Shown: positions 37,806-47,662 of the stretch, piece after piece
How positions within the stretch are numbered: position 1 is the first letter of the stretch
Layout of the letters: each line of letters begins with the position of its first letter
NCBI GenBank assembly: GCA_938084835.1
Contig: CALKER010000001.1
Coordinates: forward strand, 62,001-126,000
Origin: an uncultured Thermoguttaceae bacterium
GTDB taxonomy: Bacteria > Planctomycetota > Planctomycetia > Pirellulales > Thermoguttaceae
Direction: 5' to 3'
Length of the DNA: 64,000 bases
Notes under the pieces: generated by a model
The model's database searches: none
The model's input: only the letters and a program-made list of their open reading frames with translations
What the model was told of the DNA's origin: nothing
Made by a program: the position numbers and the translations under genes

Positions 37806-38677
37806 AGCACAGGGTACCGATGAGTTGGCTCGGGGTGTGCCGAGCTTGCTGGCTTTTGGGTAGACTTGATCAATGACGCCGGTTTCAGCAAAGATCTTTT
37901 TGTGCGTTGATCACCGTCAGCCCTAAGCTGCCACGTGTCCGCGTGAACCGGGCTAAAAACACCGAATTTTTGCGAAGGGTTCCCCAAGAATTTAGCAGAA
38001 TGCGGCACGGTGTCTGCGGCTTGGGCAACTGGCACGTCATGCTCGGTGGTAGTACGATCGGCGGCAGTGGCTCTTAAGTGCGGAGGCAAAACCGTGATTT
38101 TCAAGGTTCCCGGACGAATGAGGGGATGACTTTTCCGGGCATCAATCTTCCCGAGCTGGCCTGGCCAGGCTGCCTGTGTGGGTATGCCCTTGGCACGCAA
38201 ACTCTCCTCACAAACGAACCCTCCCCGAAGATCGGTGGCGTGTAAAATGGGCTGTACGCCTCCCAAGAATCGTCTGGGCACCGGCTTAAGCTACCTTTCC
38301 TTCCGACGGGATAGTTTTCGATCTGCGGGTTCCAGAGTCTTTCCTGGCCGAAAGCCGAGCCGGACGGCACGTCACTTAAGCCCTTTTGAGGGAAGCCTCA
38401 CCTCTCCGAAGGTTTGCGGCACCAATCTCCCCAAAAATCGCGGCGGGACAGGCGGAAGTGTTCCTGGAGGAGCTTTACCAAGCTATACTGTCGGGATAGC
38501 CGAATCGGCTCCTAATTGCCCGATGAATTCACCCGTTCGCCTGCCGTGGTGACGCTTTCTGGGAGGACAATTGCGATGGGATCTTGCTACCCACGAAGAA
38601 CGGCTCGAATTGGCTCGCCCCATGTGTGGATGCTTCGAAACCGCACGGAATATGCGCGTTCGTCAACCCGTAGCGTG
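37806..38677. other. Gap between lexA and the sulfatase gene
   Basis: No gene is visible. A 124-codon plus frame (38178-38552) lacks a ribosome binding site and motifs. Confidence 0.45.
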
Positions 38678-40198
38678 ATGAAACCGATAATCGTTTTGCT
38701 GGGTTGCATCGCGTTCACTGCTGGTGGGAGAGAGAGTTTTACCGAGGAAAGGGGCGAAAAAGGGGCTTCGGAGGTTACACCTCCTAACGTCATCATCATC
38801 TTCATGGATGATCTTGGCTATGCAGACATCGGACCTTTTGGGGCAAAAGGCTATAGTACTCCTGCCCTGGACCGTATGGCTCAGGAGGGGCGGATCTTCA
38901 CCGATTTTTACGTGTCACAACCGGTTTGTTCTGCATCCCGGGCTAGCTTACTCACGGGTTGCTACAACGTGCGGGTGGGAATCTTTGGAGCCCTGAATCA
39001 CAACGCCTTGATCGGTATCAATGCTGCCGAGTTGACATTGGCCGAAGTTTTCAAACAGCGAGGATATGCCACATGTTGTATTGGCAAATGGCATCTGGGC
39101 CACCATCCCAAGTTCCTGCCCACAGAGCATGGATTCGACGAATATTTGGGCTTGCCCTATTCCAACGACATGTGGCCTTTCCATCCGACAGCAGGGGACA
39201 AATTTCCACCGCTTCCTCTTTTTGAGGGCAGGGTCATCGTAGATGCCGAGGTGGGACCTGAGGATCAGAAGCTTCTTACCCGCCGGTTCGCCGAACGGGC
39301 GGTGGACTTCATAAAACGAAACAAGGATCGTCCCTTTTTCTTGTATCTGGCGCATCCCATGGTCCACGTGCCGCTGTTTTGTTCGCCTGAGTTTGAGGGG
39401 AAAACAGGGAAGGGACTTTTCGCGGATGTGATGGCAGAAGTCGATTGGTCCGTGGGGGAGATCCTTCAGACCGTCAACCAAATGGGCTTAGGGCGTAGAA
39501 CCTGGGTGATTTTTACTTCGGATAACGGGCCATGGCTTAGCTACGGCGATCACGCTGGATCGGCAGCACCTCTTCGGGAGGGCAAAGGCACAACGTTTGA
39601 AGGCGGTGTCCGCGTGCCCTGTATCATGTGGTGGCCGGGCACAATTCCTGCTGGCTCGGTTTGCCGGGAGCCAGTGATGACGATTGATCTTCTGCCAACA
39701 ATTGCGGGGCAGCTTGGAGTTCCCCTCCCCGAGCACCGAATCGACGGAAAGGACATTTGGCCTCTTGTGATCGGACAACCTGGTGCGAAGAGCCCTCACA
39801 AGGCTCTTTTCTTTTATTGGGATCGCGAGCTCCAGGCAGTACGAATGGGGAAATGGAAACTCCACTTTCCCCATACCTATCGCACGCTTGGAGGACAGCC
39901 CGGCGGGACGGGAGGAACTCCGGTTCCATATCGCCAAGAAAAAATCGAACTTTCGCTGTTCGATTTGGAAAACGATATAGGGGAGACCACGAACGTGGCA
40001 GCCGCCCATCCGGAAATCGTTGCTCAAATTACGGAGCTTGCCAATCTCATGCGTGAAGATCTGGGCGATAGCTTAACAGGCCGCCCTGCTGCCGGCGCTC
40101 GCCCACCGGGAAGAGTGGAGCCGGGAGACCTTTTCTTCGATTGGCAACCGGGTCAGCCACTTACAGTCGAGCCGAAACTGTACAAACCTCGTAATTAA
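38678..40198 (+). CDS. Secreted type I sulfatase (formylglycine-dependent)
   Basis: The protein has 506 residues from the ATG at 38678, which begins a signal peptide (MKPIIVLLGCIAFTAGG). The frame extends 54 unlikely codons upstream. NVIIIFMDDLGYADIG supplies the metal-binding DD (44-45). PVCSASRASLLTG carries C84, the residue converted to formylglycine, in a C-S-A-S-R variant of the usual C-x-P-S-R. GKWHLG and FTSDNGPW complete the active site. It removes sulfate esters, probably from sulfated polysaccharide, outside the cytoplasm. Such enzymes are greatly expanded in planctomycetes. Alanine in place of proline occurs in a minority of sulfatases and should still be modified by formylglycine-generating enzyme. 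No sulfatase-maturing gene is nearby. Confidence 0.93.
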   Translation: MKPIIVLLGCIAFTAGGRESFTEERGEKGASEVTPPNVIIIFMDDLGYADIGPFGAKGYSTPALDRMAQEGRIFTDFYVSQPVCSASRASLLTGCYNVRVGIFGALNHNALIGINAAELTLAEVFKQRGYATCCIGKWHLGHHPKFLPTEHGFDEYLGLPYSNDMWPFHPTAGDKFPPLPLFEGRVIVDAEVGPEDQKLLTRRFAERAVDFIKRNKDRPFFLYLAHPMVHVPLFCSPEFEGKTGKGLFADVMAEVDWSVGEILQTVNQMGLGRRTWVIFTSDNGPWLSYGDHAGSAAPLREGKGTTFEGGVRVPCIMWWPGTIPAGSVCREPVMTIDLLPTIAGQLGVPLPEHRIDGKDIWPLVIGQPGAKSPHKALFFYWDRELQAVRMGKWKLHFPHTYRTLGGQPGGTGGTPVPYRQEKIELSLFDLENDIGETTNVAAAHPEIVAQITELANLMREDLGDSLTGRPAAGARPPGRVEPGDLFFDWQPGQPLTVEPKLYKPRN

Positions 40199-40839
40199 TC
40201 TTGTCCTCAGAGGCTAGCCAAAGGGTCTCAATGGCCCTTTGCGTGGCCTGATATCACTAATGCACTTCACAAGCCGCTCCATAACTCACATGCCGCCCCT
40301 CAGCACGGGACGGGATTGGGTGATAAGCTGGCCGGGTCGGGAACCTCGGCTGATTCGCAGGCCACCTACCCTTGGGGCCGTTATACCTGTAAATCTCATG
40401 GTTCGCGAGTTAGAAGTGCCAAGGAAAGCGGGAGGTACTCGGTACCCACTCAGAACGGGGAATCACAAACCGAATTTTTCCTAACGGATAATCGGTCCCG
40501 ATGGGAAAATCCGAATTGATAGGAGAATTCCCCCATAAATCGGAGTTTGATTGTGGGGATTTTTCACACGACCGGCTGGGTTAGCGTGATCCATACCACT
40601 CAATTGGGAGTGGCACTAAGAGACAAACCGGATACCTGGCGAGCCCGGATTTCATCTCAAGCGGTGAAACTGGAGTGGGTCGACTGCGTAAACTGGCGTA
40701 AATAGCTAATTTCACTTCAAAACCGGCCCGGTCGCCCCAAGATCGACTTGGAGAGGAATTAAGGCCGAACCAACCTGTGCGTATTTTTTGTGCCGCGCGA
40801 ACCGGCGATGGCGAACTCAGAGCCCCTTACATCCCAGCC
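40199..40839. other. Gap between sulfatase and RND exporter genes
   Basis: No gene is visible. The end of this stretch is an in-frame extension of the exporter frame (from a GTG at 40777) that does not look conserved. Confidence 0.4.
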
Positions 40840-43785
40840 ATGAATCGTAACCGCATGTCCTCTCGAGCCACCTTTTTTGAACGTTACAGCGTCGTCATAC
40901 TGATTGTTACTATTGTGATGCTCCCAATAATCTTTGCGGGTGCTCGACGCGCCATTCGCTCCAATCGCAATGATGTTCGGGAATGGCTTCCCAGCGACTT
41001 TCCCCAGACGGCAGTTCACCGTTGGTTCCGAGAGCATTTTCCGCATGAACAATTCGTCGTGCTTAGCTGGGACGGTTGCACCCTCGATGACCCTCGTCTT
41101 GAGCGAATGATGGAAAAGTTGCGCGAGTTATCGGCCGAGGAAAAAGTTTCACCTCCCGAAAAACAAAAGGAGCGATCTCAGGACGTTTCTACCGGCTGGC
41201 AAGGCGAGGTGTCGTCGTCCTTGAACAAAGAGGCTGTCACCGCCACTTCGAAGCCCGGCTTCTCTTCGCGGGCTAGGTCATCGCGACCAATTTATTTTAA
41301 AACGGTTTTCTCGGGCAAAACGCTTGTCGAGCAATTCCGCCAGCGCTACCCCAGGATGTCGGACGAGGAGATCCTCCGTCGCCTCGAAGGCACTGTAATC
41401 GGGAGCGACCATCGCACCACATGTGTGGTGGCCACGTTAATCCATGAGCTTCATGGTCCCGAGCTGAAACATATGGTGGCCACGCTGTACCGTTTGGCGG
41501 AGGAAGTGGGTATCGAGCCTCCCCACCCGGCGCGGGCAAGCTCGTTTCTCGCTCAGGTGGCAACTAACCTTGGCGCCTTTTTTCACGAGATTGCCACCGG
41601 CAAGCGGGTAGGCCCTCCGCGGGTGCTTCATTTAGGAGGACCTCCTATTGATAACTATGCCATCGATACCGAAGGCCAACGAACGCTCTATAGGTTGGCG
41701 ATACTGTCGGCACTCGTGGGCCTTGGGGTATCCATAGCGTGTTTACGAAGTATTCGCCTTACCCTGATGGTTTTCTTCTTGGCCATCACCGCTGCCGGCT
41801 TGGGGCTCGCTCTTGTTTACTTTACCGGCCGGAACGTGGATTCTGTGATGCTTTCCATGCCCTCGCTTGTTTACGTTCTGGCCATTTCCGCCTCAATTCA
41901 CCTCATTAACTACTATCACGATGCTGTGAGGCAATGTGGGTTGCGCGGGGCGTGTGAACGAGCGGTGTTGCACGGGTTGAAACCCTGCTTTCTGGCTGCG
42001 TTAACAACAGCCTTTGGCCTTGGGTCACTCAGCCTGAGCCACGTGACCCCGATCAGCAAGTTTGGGATTTATGCTGCAGCGGGGGTGATGGCCACCTTGC
42101 CTTTGGTTTTTTTGGTCTTGCCGGCGCTTTTGCAGATTTTCCCTTCACCACGCGCGGCCTGTGAGAGTCAGTTGGGCAACCTCTCAGCCCCCCAGGGCCT
42201 TATCGACCGCTTTTGGCAGCGGTTGGGACGTCACATCATCCGCCACCGCACTATGCTGGCTCTGGTTTGTAGCGCCATTCTTTTGGTGGGAGCCGTGGGA
42301 CTGTCCCAAATTCGCACTTCAGTTAAGCTTATGAAGTTTTTTTCCTCCGACGCTCCCATTGTGCAGGATTACGCGTGGCTGGAAGAGCATCTCGGTCCCT
42401 TGGTCCCCATGGAAATTATCCTGCGTGTAGACAACTCGAAGTGCAAACTGTCGTTTGTGGACAGAATGCGGCTTGTGCGGCGGATTGAGGATGCGGTACA
42501 AGCCTTGCCGCCGGTGGGGGGGGTTCTTTCCGCCGCCACGTTTGCCCCCGAGCTGACCGCGGATGATTCAACCGCTTCGGCTTTCGAGCGGGTGTTGGGG
42601 ATCAATCGCCGCCGGGTGCGGGACGACGTGCTCAGCAAAAGGTTAGAAGCGCATCGCGAGGCTTTTCGGGATTATCTTACGTACGATGGCGATGCCCCAG
42701 TCGGGGTACTGGCCCTTCCTCCCCAGCTTGCCGATCAGTTGCGTAGGTCGGGTTTCCACAGCCTGCGTGCCCTTCGAGAATTTGCAGGCCCAAAACAACT
42801 TGCCCAGAAGTTGGTCCAGCATTTCGGTTGGTCGCAAGCCGATGCCACTGCCGTGGACGAGGCAGTCGCCCGCTGGTATGCCACCCGCGGCATCGAGCTG
42901 TGGCGAATCAGTGCGCGGGTGGAAGCCCTCTCCGATATCGACTACGGTCAGTTTGTCGATGAGTTGCGGGCCACGGTGGATCCTATCCTTGCAGAGTACC
43001 GTGCCCAAGGCGTCAACGGGATCGAGGCTGTCTACACCGGGCTTGTTCCTCTCGTGTACCAAGTGCAACACGAACTGTTCCGTAGCCTGTTTAACAGCTT
43101 CATGATGGCCTTTGCTTTAATTGGGGCGGTAATGATTATCCTGCTCCGAAGCGTTTGGGGGGGCCTTGTGGCCATGATCCCCAATGTGTTCCCGGCGGTG
43201 GTAGTTTTTGGGGCCATGGGCTGGACAGGCATCCTCGTGGATGTGGGCACCATGATGACAGCTAGCGTGGCCATGGGTGTTGCCGTCGACGACACGATTC
43301 ATTTCCTCACGTGGTTCCGTGATGGCTTGAGGCAAGGTCTGTCACGTGCCAATGCCGTCCTTTTTGCCTACAGCCGCTGCGCCCGCGCTATGACGCAAAC
43401 CACGTTTGTCTCTGGTCTCGGACTGGCTGTTTTTGCCCTTAGCGCCTTCACCCCTACCCAGCGGTTCGGCAGTTTGATGCTCATTCTCCTTGCCGCAGGT
43501 CTTCTGGGAGATTTGGTGTACTATCCGGCGATTCTCACCGGGCCGTTGGGCGCCAACTTCGCGCGAAAGCGCAAAAACGGAATTTCCCCGGGCTCTAAGC
43601 CAGCAAAGGAATTAGCGGTTGAGTTGGCCACCGAGCCTTCGGCTTCTCCTTTGGCCGAGGTTTCCACTCCTGGTGGTACCCAAGCCCCCTCCGAGCCAAC
43701 ACCTCAAGCTCGTGCGACCCGCGGGGGTGTCCTAAGGGGAGCACACTTCGAGCGTTGGTGCGAGCGAATCTTCACCAGGACTTAA
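40840..43785 (+). CDS. RND/MMPL-family exporter
   Basis: The protein has 981 residues from the ATG at 40840 (MNRNRMSSRATFFERY); a GTG at 40777 is a less likely start. The topology is that of an RND permease: one N-terminal helix (VVILIVTIVMLPIIFAG), a large periplasmic loop with the motif RSNRNDVREWLPSDF, five helices including the sterol-sensing-like segment (LVYVLAISASIHLINYYHDA), then a second periplasmic loop and six-helix bundle with GVAVDDTIHFLTWF. The duplicated Asp/His in these loops carry proton coupling. A low-complexity insert lies at about residues 95-160. The likely cargo is a lipid or hopanoid-like molecule, as in the MmpL/HpnN group, but this is inference. Confidence 0.9.
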   Translation: MNRNRMSSRATFFERYSVVILIVTIVMLPIIFAGARRAIRSNRNDVREWLPSDFPQTAVHRWFREHFPHEQFVVLSWDGCTLDDPRLERMMEKLRELSAEEKVSPPEKQKERSQDVSTGWQGEVSSSLNKEAVTATSKPGFSSRARSSRPIYFKTVFSGKTLVEQFRQRYPRMSDEEILRRLEGTVIGSDHRTTCVVATLIHELHGPELKHMVATLYRLAEEVGIEPPHPARASSFLAQVATNLGAFFHEIATGKRVGPPRVLHLGGPPIDNYAIDTEGQRTLYRLAILSALVGLGVSIACLRSIRLTLMVFFLAITAAGLGLALVYFTGRNVDSVMLSMPSLVYVLAISASIHLINYYHDAVRQCGLRGACERAVLHGLKPCFLAALTTAFGLGSLSLSHVTPISKFGIYAAAGVMATLPLVFLVLPALLQIFPSPRAACESQLGNLSAPQGLIDRFWQRLGRHIIRHRTMLALVCSAILLVGAVGLSQIRTSVKLMKFFSSDAPIVQDYAWLEEHLGPLVPMEIILRVDNSKCKLSFVDRMRLVRRIEDAVQALPPVGGVLSAATFAPELTADDSTASAFERVLGINRRRVRDDVLSKRLEAHREAFRDYLTYDGDAPVGVLALPPQLADQLRRSGFHSLRALREFAGPKQLAQKLVQHFGWSQADATAVDEAVARWYATRGIELWRISARVEALSDIDYGQFVDELRATVDPILAEYRAQGVNGIEAVYTGLVPLVYQVQHELFRSLFNSFMMAFALIGAVMIILLRSVWGGLVAMIPNVFPAVVVFGAMGWTGILVDVGTMMTASVAMGVAVDDTIHFLTWFRDGLRQGLSRANAVLFAYSRCARAMTQTTFVSGLGLAVFALSAFTPTQRFGSLMLILLAAGLLGDLVYYPAILTGPLGANFARKRKNGISPGSKPAKELAVELATEPSASPLAEVSTPGGTQAPSEPTPQARATRGGVLRGAHFERWCERIFTRT

Positions 43786-44786
43786 GTGTTTCTTCAATGC
43801 TTCTAAGGCAGGCTCAACTCCCTGAGAACTCACAGATTCTGGATAGGGGTCTTTTCTGCGCCCATATGGGGGACGCTGTCTGCGCGCCATGACAAGAGCC
43901 AACTTCTTGTGGCTAAATGCTCCAGGACAGGTGGCGTCATGGCGTTTGGGCATAGGCGGAATCATGGCGTTTAGGCGCTTTCTCACCCCAAGAATCCTCG
44001 CATAGCGGGAAGACAATGAGTTCGTTCACGCGAACTTTTGACCGAAAAGTCGTAAAAGGTGGCGGATGGGATCTCAATTTTTTCCCGCTACGAAACTTCG
44101 AACTGTTGCTAAGCGAGTAAACAAAGCTCCTTCCCCGGGGCCGGCCACCACGATGAAGCACTTTCATAAAATCGGTGAGCAGGTGCCTCGCGTGCGAAGG
44201 AGGTTCTTCGTTGGTGCAGGCATTTCTCCAATTAGAGTTAAAGGAGGGTGGGCCGTTTAGCCAGATGGAAACCTGCAACGGTCAGCAGCTCTCGGTGCCG
44301 TGTGAAAGGAAGTCGCTCCCGCGTAGTAAGCTCCGGCTAAAGTCTTGGGAGTCGCTACTACCTGAGGTGTCCTTTCTCTCGCCGCGATTTTGGCGAAAAG
44401 TAAACCCATGGAGAAAGTGCGGGCCGCATTTATTTAAAACTTACGTGGAAAACTAACTATTGTCCCTCAACTAGCTAGGCCGGTATGCTTGGATCTGAAT
44501 TCCCAAGAGGGAATCTTCGTACCCATTCTCGAAGGCAAAAGTCGATGCTTCGAAGTTCCGCATCTCGGCAGGAATTCTTAAGCGATGCGCCTCGCGAGCG
44601 GGTCAGCACCCAATCGATGGCTCATTCGGTGGCAAGTTCCAACTTCGCTGGCCCGTGATCCCTCCTCATGCGGGATTTGGGTTGTGTGGATAGGATTCTA
44701 TGGCTAGGTAAAAGAGTAAAGCTGGTGGCTTAGGGAGAGATATCCGGCCCAAAAGTGAAAAAAGCGAACTGTCAGGGACGTGATCC
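43786..44786. other. 1-kb gap downstream of the exporter gene
   Basis: No supportable gene is present. A two-copy 25-bp tandem repeat lies at 43936-43985. Confidence 0.45.
43936..43985. repeat. Two-copy 25-bp tandem repeat
   Basis: TCATGGCGTTTGGGC at 43937 recurs as TCATGGCGTTTAGGC at 43962, a phase of 25 bp with one mismatch over 15 bases. Confidence 0.55.
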
Positions 44787-45356
44787 ATGCTCGAACCGAC
44801 CGAAGTGGCAGCCTGCACCAACCGCTGCGCCGCGACAGGGCGAGTCCTACAACCAGGGGAGGAAATCATCTCGGCCTTGGTCAGAGACGGACTTAAGCTT
44901 CGCCGCGTGGATTTCTCCCGGGAGGCCTGGCCGGTGCGGGAGGCCAATCTTATCGCCTGGTGGCGGACAGTAGTGCCGGGCCAACCCAGTGCTGCCCCGT
45001 CCCGGCTTAAACCCACGACTTTGATCGAAGTTATGGAGCAGCTTTTGGGCGCCGGCGACCAGCAAGACCTTGCTTACATGCTGGCACTTATTCTCCTCCG
45101 GCGGCGGATCCTTAGATGGGAAGGGGAAATCGCTCCCCCCGGCGAAGGAATTCGCGTCGTCCTCAGGCATGTGAAAACGGGCCGCATTTATGAAGTACCC
45201 GTCGTCCCTCCTAAGGGGCAGCGGCGCGCTGCCATGGAGCAAGTGCTTCGGTCACTTCTCGGGCTACAGGGAGAGCCCCCTGGCAAAGGCTCGACACGAG
45301 GGGACGCTGAGGCCAATCCGTCCCTACCCACATCCTTGGCTCACGAAAGTTCGTGA
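44787..45356 (+). CDS. Conserved hypothetical planctomycete protein
   Basis: The protein has 189 residues. AGGGA lies eight bases before the ATG. The N-terminus (CTNRCAATGRVLQPGEEIISAL, with two cysteines, then LRRVDFSREAW) resembles a planctomycete-wide family of unknown function whose members share an R-CA-TGR-L-PGE pattern, possibly half of a metal-binding knuckle. The middle is helical (LIEVMEQLLGAGDQQDLAYM, then LALILLRRRILRWE) and is followed by a small beta part (VVLRHVKTGRIYEVPVV). No signal peptide or enzyme motif is seen. A lipoprotein gene follows 98 bases later, and this order is probably an operon. Confidence 0.7.
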   Translation: MLEPTEVAACTNRCAATGRVLQPGEEIISALVRDGLKLRRVDFSREAWPVREANLIAWWRTVVPGQPSAAPSRLKPTTLIEVMEQLLGAGDQQDLAYMLALILLRRRILRWEGEIAPPGEGIRVVLRHVKTGRIYEVPVVPPKGQRRAAMEQVLRSLLGLQGEPPGKGSTRGDAEANPSLPTSLAHESS

Positions 45357-45454
45357 AGCTCCCTTGGGAACGAACGTCGGGTGACGCGCCAGGGGTTTAA
45401 GGGCACGGCCGAAGGATTTCGGAGAAAAGTGTGGGTATCCCATGGAGGGGTAAG

Positions 45455-46540
45455 ATGGATGAGAACTTAATTGATGAGAACTTAATTCCGGACACTTCTG
45501 CAGCCGGTTCGGTGAGTAGGGAGTCCTACCCAGCCACAGGCCTCAGAAGCGGCGTAACTCCTTCCCACATCCTGGCCCTTCCGTCGACGACAGGAAGATG
45601 TCTGGGCTTGGTTTCGGTGGTTGTGGCGGCGCTTGTGGGCAGCGGGTGTCACGCAGTGGGCCTCCGCACTCGCAAGCCAGAGCCTTTGCCCGTGGTGCTC
45701 CCCCCTTCTCCTTCCCTGGAGCAGGTAATGGCCGCCGTCAATGGCAACAGTTCTCGCATTTACAACTTTCAAGCGGACCAGGCGGTCATCAGTGGACCAA
45801 GCTTTCCTTCCCTTCGAGCGATGGTGGTCTTCGAACGACCGCTACGACTTCGCATTCGTGCGGGCACAGGGCTTACGGGTCTAGAGCTGGATGTGGGCAG
45901 TAACGATGAAATCTTTTGGGTCTGGGTTCGACGCGACCCGCAACTTTATTTCTGCCGGCATATGGACTTTGCCCGTAGCGCCGCGGCACAGCAATTTCCG
46001 CTGGATCCGCGTTGGGTCGTGGATGCCTTAGGTCTTGTTGAGCTCGATCCTGACGGCCAGCATGAGGGCCCCCTGCCCTTAGGAGAGAATCGACTACAAG
46101 TTGTGTCACGAAAGCACACGGCCATCGGCGAGCAGACACGAGTACTTCGGCTGGATGCCCAGACGGCAGCCGTGCTCGAGCAATATCTCTATGACAGCCA
46201 CGGTCGGCTTCTAGCCTCGGCGCGAAGCCTCCGCCATCGCCGCGACCCTTTGACCGGCCTGGTCCTGCCCCAACTAGTGCGAATCGATTCCCCGTTATTT
46301 GAGCTTCACTTTCAAATCGACCTTGGGGCCGTGCGAATCAACCGGCCACTGGAGGTCACCCCGGATGTGTGGCAAATGCCCCAATATGAGGGATGGGTTC
46401 CTGTAGACTTGGCCCAAACTGTAGCGATGGCTCCGCAGGCCGGCGCTGGCTCGTCTTGGGGCCGGCCCCCCTACTTTCGGGAAAGCGAAAATCGAAACTG
46501 GCTTGCCCGGCTTCGCGAACCGCGGATCGCCTTCCGCTAA
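45455..46540 (+). CDS. Predicted outer-membrane-type lipoprotein, LolA/LolB-like fold possible
   Basis: The protein has 361 residues from the ATG at 45455, chosen because GGAGGGG sits just upstream; the frame itself opens at a GTG at 45431. A hydrophobic segment (LGLVSVVVAALVGSG) ends in a lipobox with Cys65 (LVGSGC). The approximately 50-residue polar stretch before it is unusually long for a signal peptide. The mature part (LEQVMAAVNGNSSRIYNFQA, then VFERPLRLRIRAG, LDVGSNDEIFWVWV and VVDALGLVEL) is beta-rich and resembles lipoprotein-carrier-like planctomycete proteins. It probably sits in the membrane facing the periplasm. No catalytic motif is seen. Confidence 0.7.
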   Translation: MDENLIDENLIPDTSAAGSVSRESYPATGLRSGVTPSHILALPSTTGRCLGLVSVVVAALVGSGCHAVGLRTRKPEPLPVVLPPSPSLEQVMAAVNGNSSRIYNFQADQAVISGPSFPSLRAMVVFERPLRLRIRAGTGLTGLELDVGSNDEIFWVWVRRDPQLYFCRHMDFARSAAAQQFPLDPRWVVDALGLVELDPDGQHEGPLPLGENRLQVVSRKHTAIGEQTRVLRLDAQTAAVLEQYLYDSHGRLLASARSLRHRRDPLTGLVLPQLVRIDSPLFELHFQIDLGAVRINRPLEVTPDVWQMPQYEGWVPVDLAQTVAMAPQAGAGSSWGRPPYFRESENRNWLARLREPRIAFR

Positions 46541-46592
46541 AGGGTCACAGGCTTGACGCCCTGCCTGCGGTTCCCCGATTCGGTTGCAAATC

Positions 46593-47600
46593 TTAGATCA
46601 GCCGGCCCGTGTAAGAAACCAGTGCCTTCATGTAATTACCTCGTTCGAAGGCCGCCGGGTCTGGGCAATTTTGTTGGCTCAAAGCGCCTTTCATCGCCGC
46701 CACACTGGGATATTCATGCTCGTCCATCCATGCCGCCAAATCGGTGAGAATACGCCCAATTACGCCGAAGCCCTCCTGATAGAGCACCGAGGCGATCATT
46801 CCCACATCGGCCCCTGCCAAGATGGCTTTGGCAAGCTCTTGAGCCGAATGTATCCCGCTTGTGAGGGCCAACGAACACTTCACCCGGCCATACAGGATGG
46901 CAATCCAGCGAAGGGGCACCAAGCTTTCCAAGGGTGTACTTAGCTTCAGGCAAGGGCGTACTTCGAGAAGATCAAGATCAATATCCGGCTGAAGAAATCG
47001 ATTGAACAGGACAAGCCCGTCCGCACCGGCTTCTACCAGTTGTCGGGCAAGATGTCCCGGCGAGCTAAATTGCGATCCCAATTTGACCGCCAGGGGGATT
47101 TTGATACTTTCCCGCACTGCTTGAACAAGCTCGATATAGCGCTGCTCGACTTCGCGGCCGTCCATGTTGCAATCTGCCGCCACGAAATAGATGTTTAGCT
47201 CCAGCGCATCGGCACCGGCACTTTCCATGAGTTGGGCGTAGCGGCTCCATCCCCCCCGGGTAATTCCGTTGAGGCTTGCAATGATAGGGATGGAAACGGC
47301 CTTCTTGGCGGCTTCGATGTGTCGGAGGTACTCTTCGGGGCCAGTGTGGAAAAGTTCAAAGGAAGGAAAATAGCTGAGGGCCTCGGCAAAACTGTCAGCA
47401 CCATATTCTTGGACCATGGCAAACTCGGTCTGGTCGTGCTCGATCTGCTCTTCGAAAAGCGAATGGAGCACTACCGCCCCGGCGCCAGCTTCCTCGAAAC
47501 GGCGCAAATTGTCCAACTCTTGACATAGTGTACAAGCGGCTACGACAAGAGGATTGCGCAAACGCATCCCCAGATACGTTGTTGACAAATCGGATGGCAT
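46593..47600 (-). CDS. Dihydroorotate-dehydrogenase-like flavoprotein
   Basis: The protein has 335 residues and starts with MPSDLSTTYLGMRLRNPLVV, the classic DHOD/PreA start. The TIM barrel has the FMN-binding and lysine-containing segments (IIASLNG, ALELNIYFVAAD, IPLAVKLGSQFSSPGHLA, ADGLVLFNRFLQPDID) and the C-terminal phosphate loop (LALTSGIHSAQELAKAILAGA, then DVGMIASVLY). The usual catalytic Cys/Ser region differs from true pyrimidine-pathway enzymes. It lies 62 bases after pyruvate:ferredoxin oxidoreductase on the same strand and is probably cotranscribed. This pairing recurs in anaerobes. The protein may pass electrons to or from ferredoxin rather than make orotate. The substrate is not known. 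Confidence 0.88.
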   Translation of the reverse strand: MPSDLSTTYLGMRLRNPLVVAACTLCQELDNLRRFEEAGAGAVVLHSLFEEQIEHDQTEFAMVQEYGADSFAEALSYFPSFELFHTGPEEYLRHIEAAKKAVSIPIIASLNGITRGGWSRYAQLMESAGADALELNIYFVAADCNMDGREVEQRYIELVQAVRESIKIPLAVKLGSQFSSPGHLARQLVEAGADGLVLFNRFLQPDIDLDLLEVRPCLKLSTPLESLVPLRWIAILYGRVKCSLALTSGIHSAQELAKAILAGADVGMIASVLYQEGFGVIGRILTDLAAWMDEHEYPSVAAMKGALSQQNCPDPAAFERGNYMKALVSYTGRLI

Positions 47601-47662
47601 ATTCTCTCAACCTCCCGCAGTTTGGTGATCAAGGAGTCATCTTCAGGAAATGGGAGTTTTCC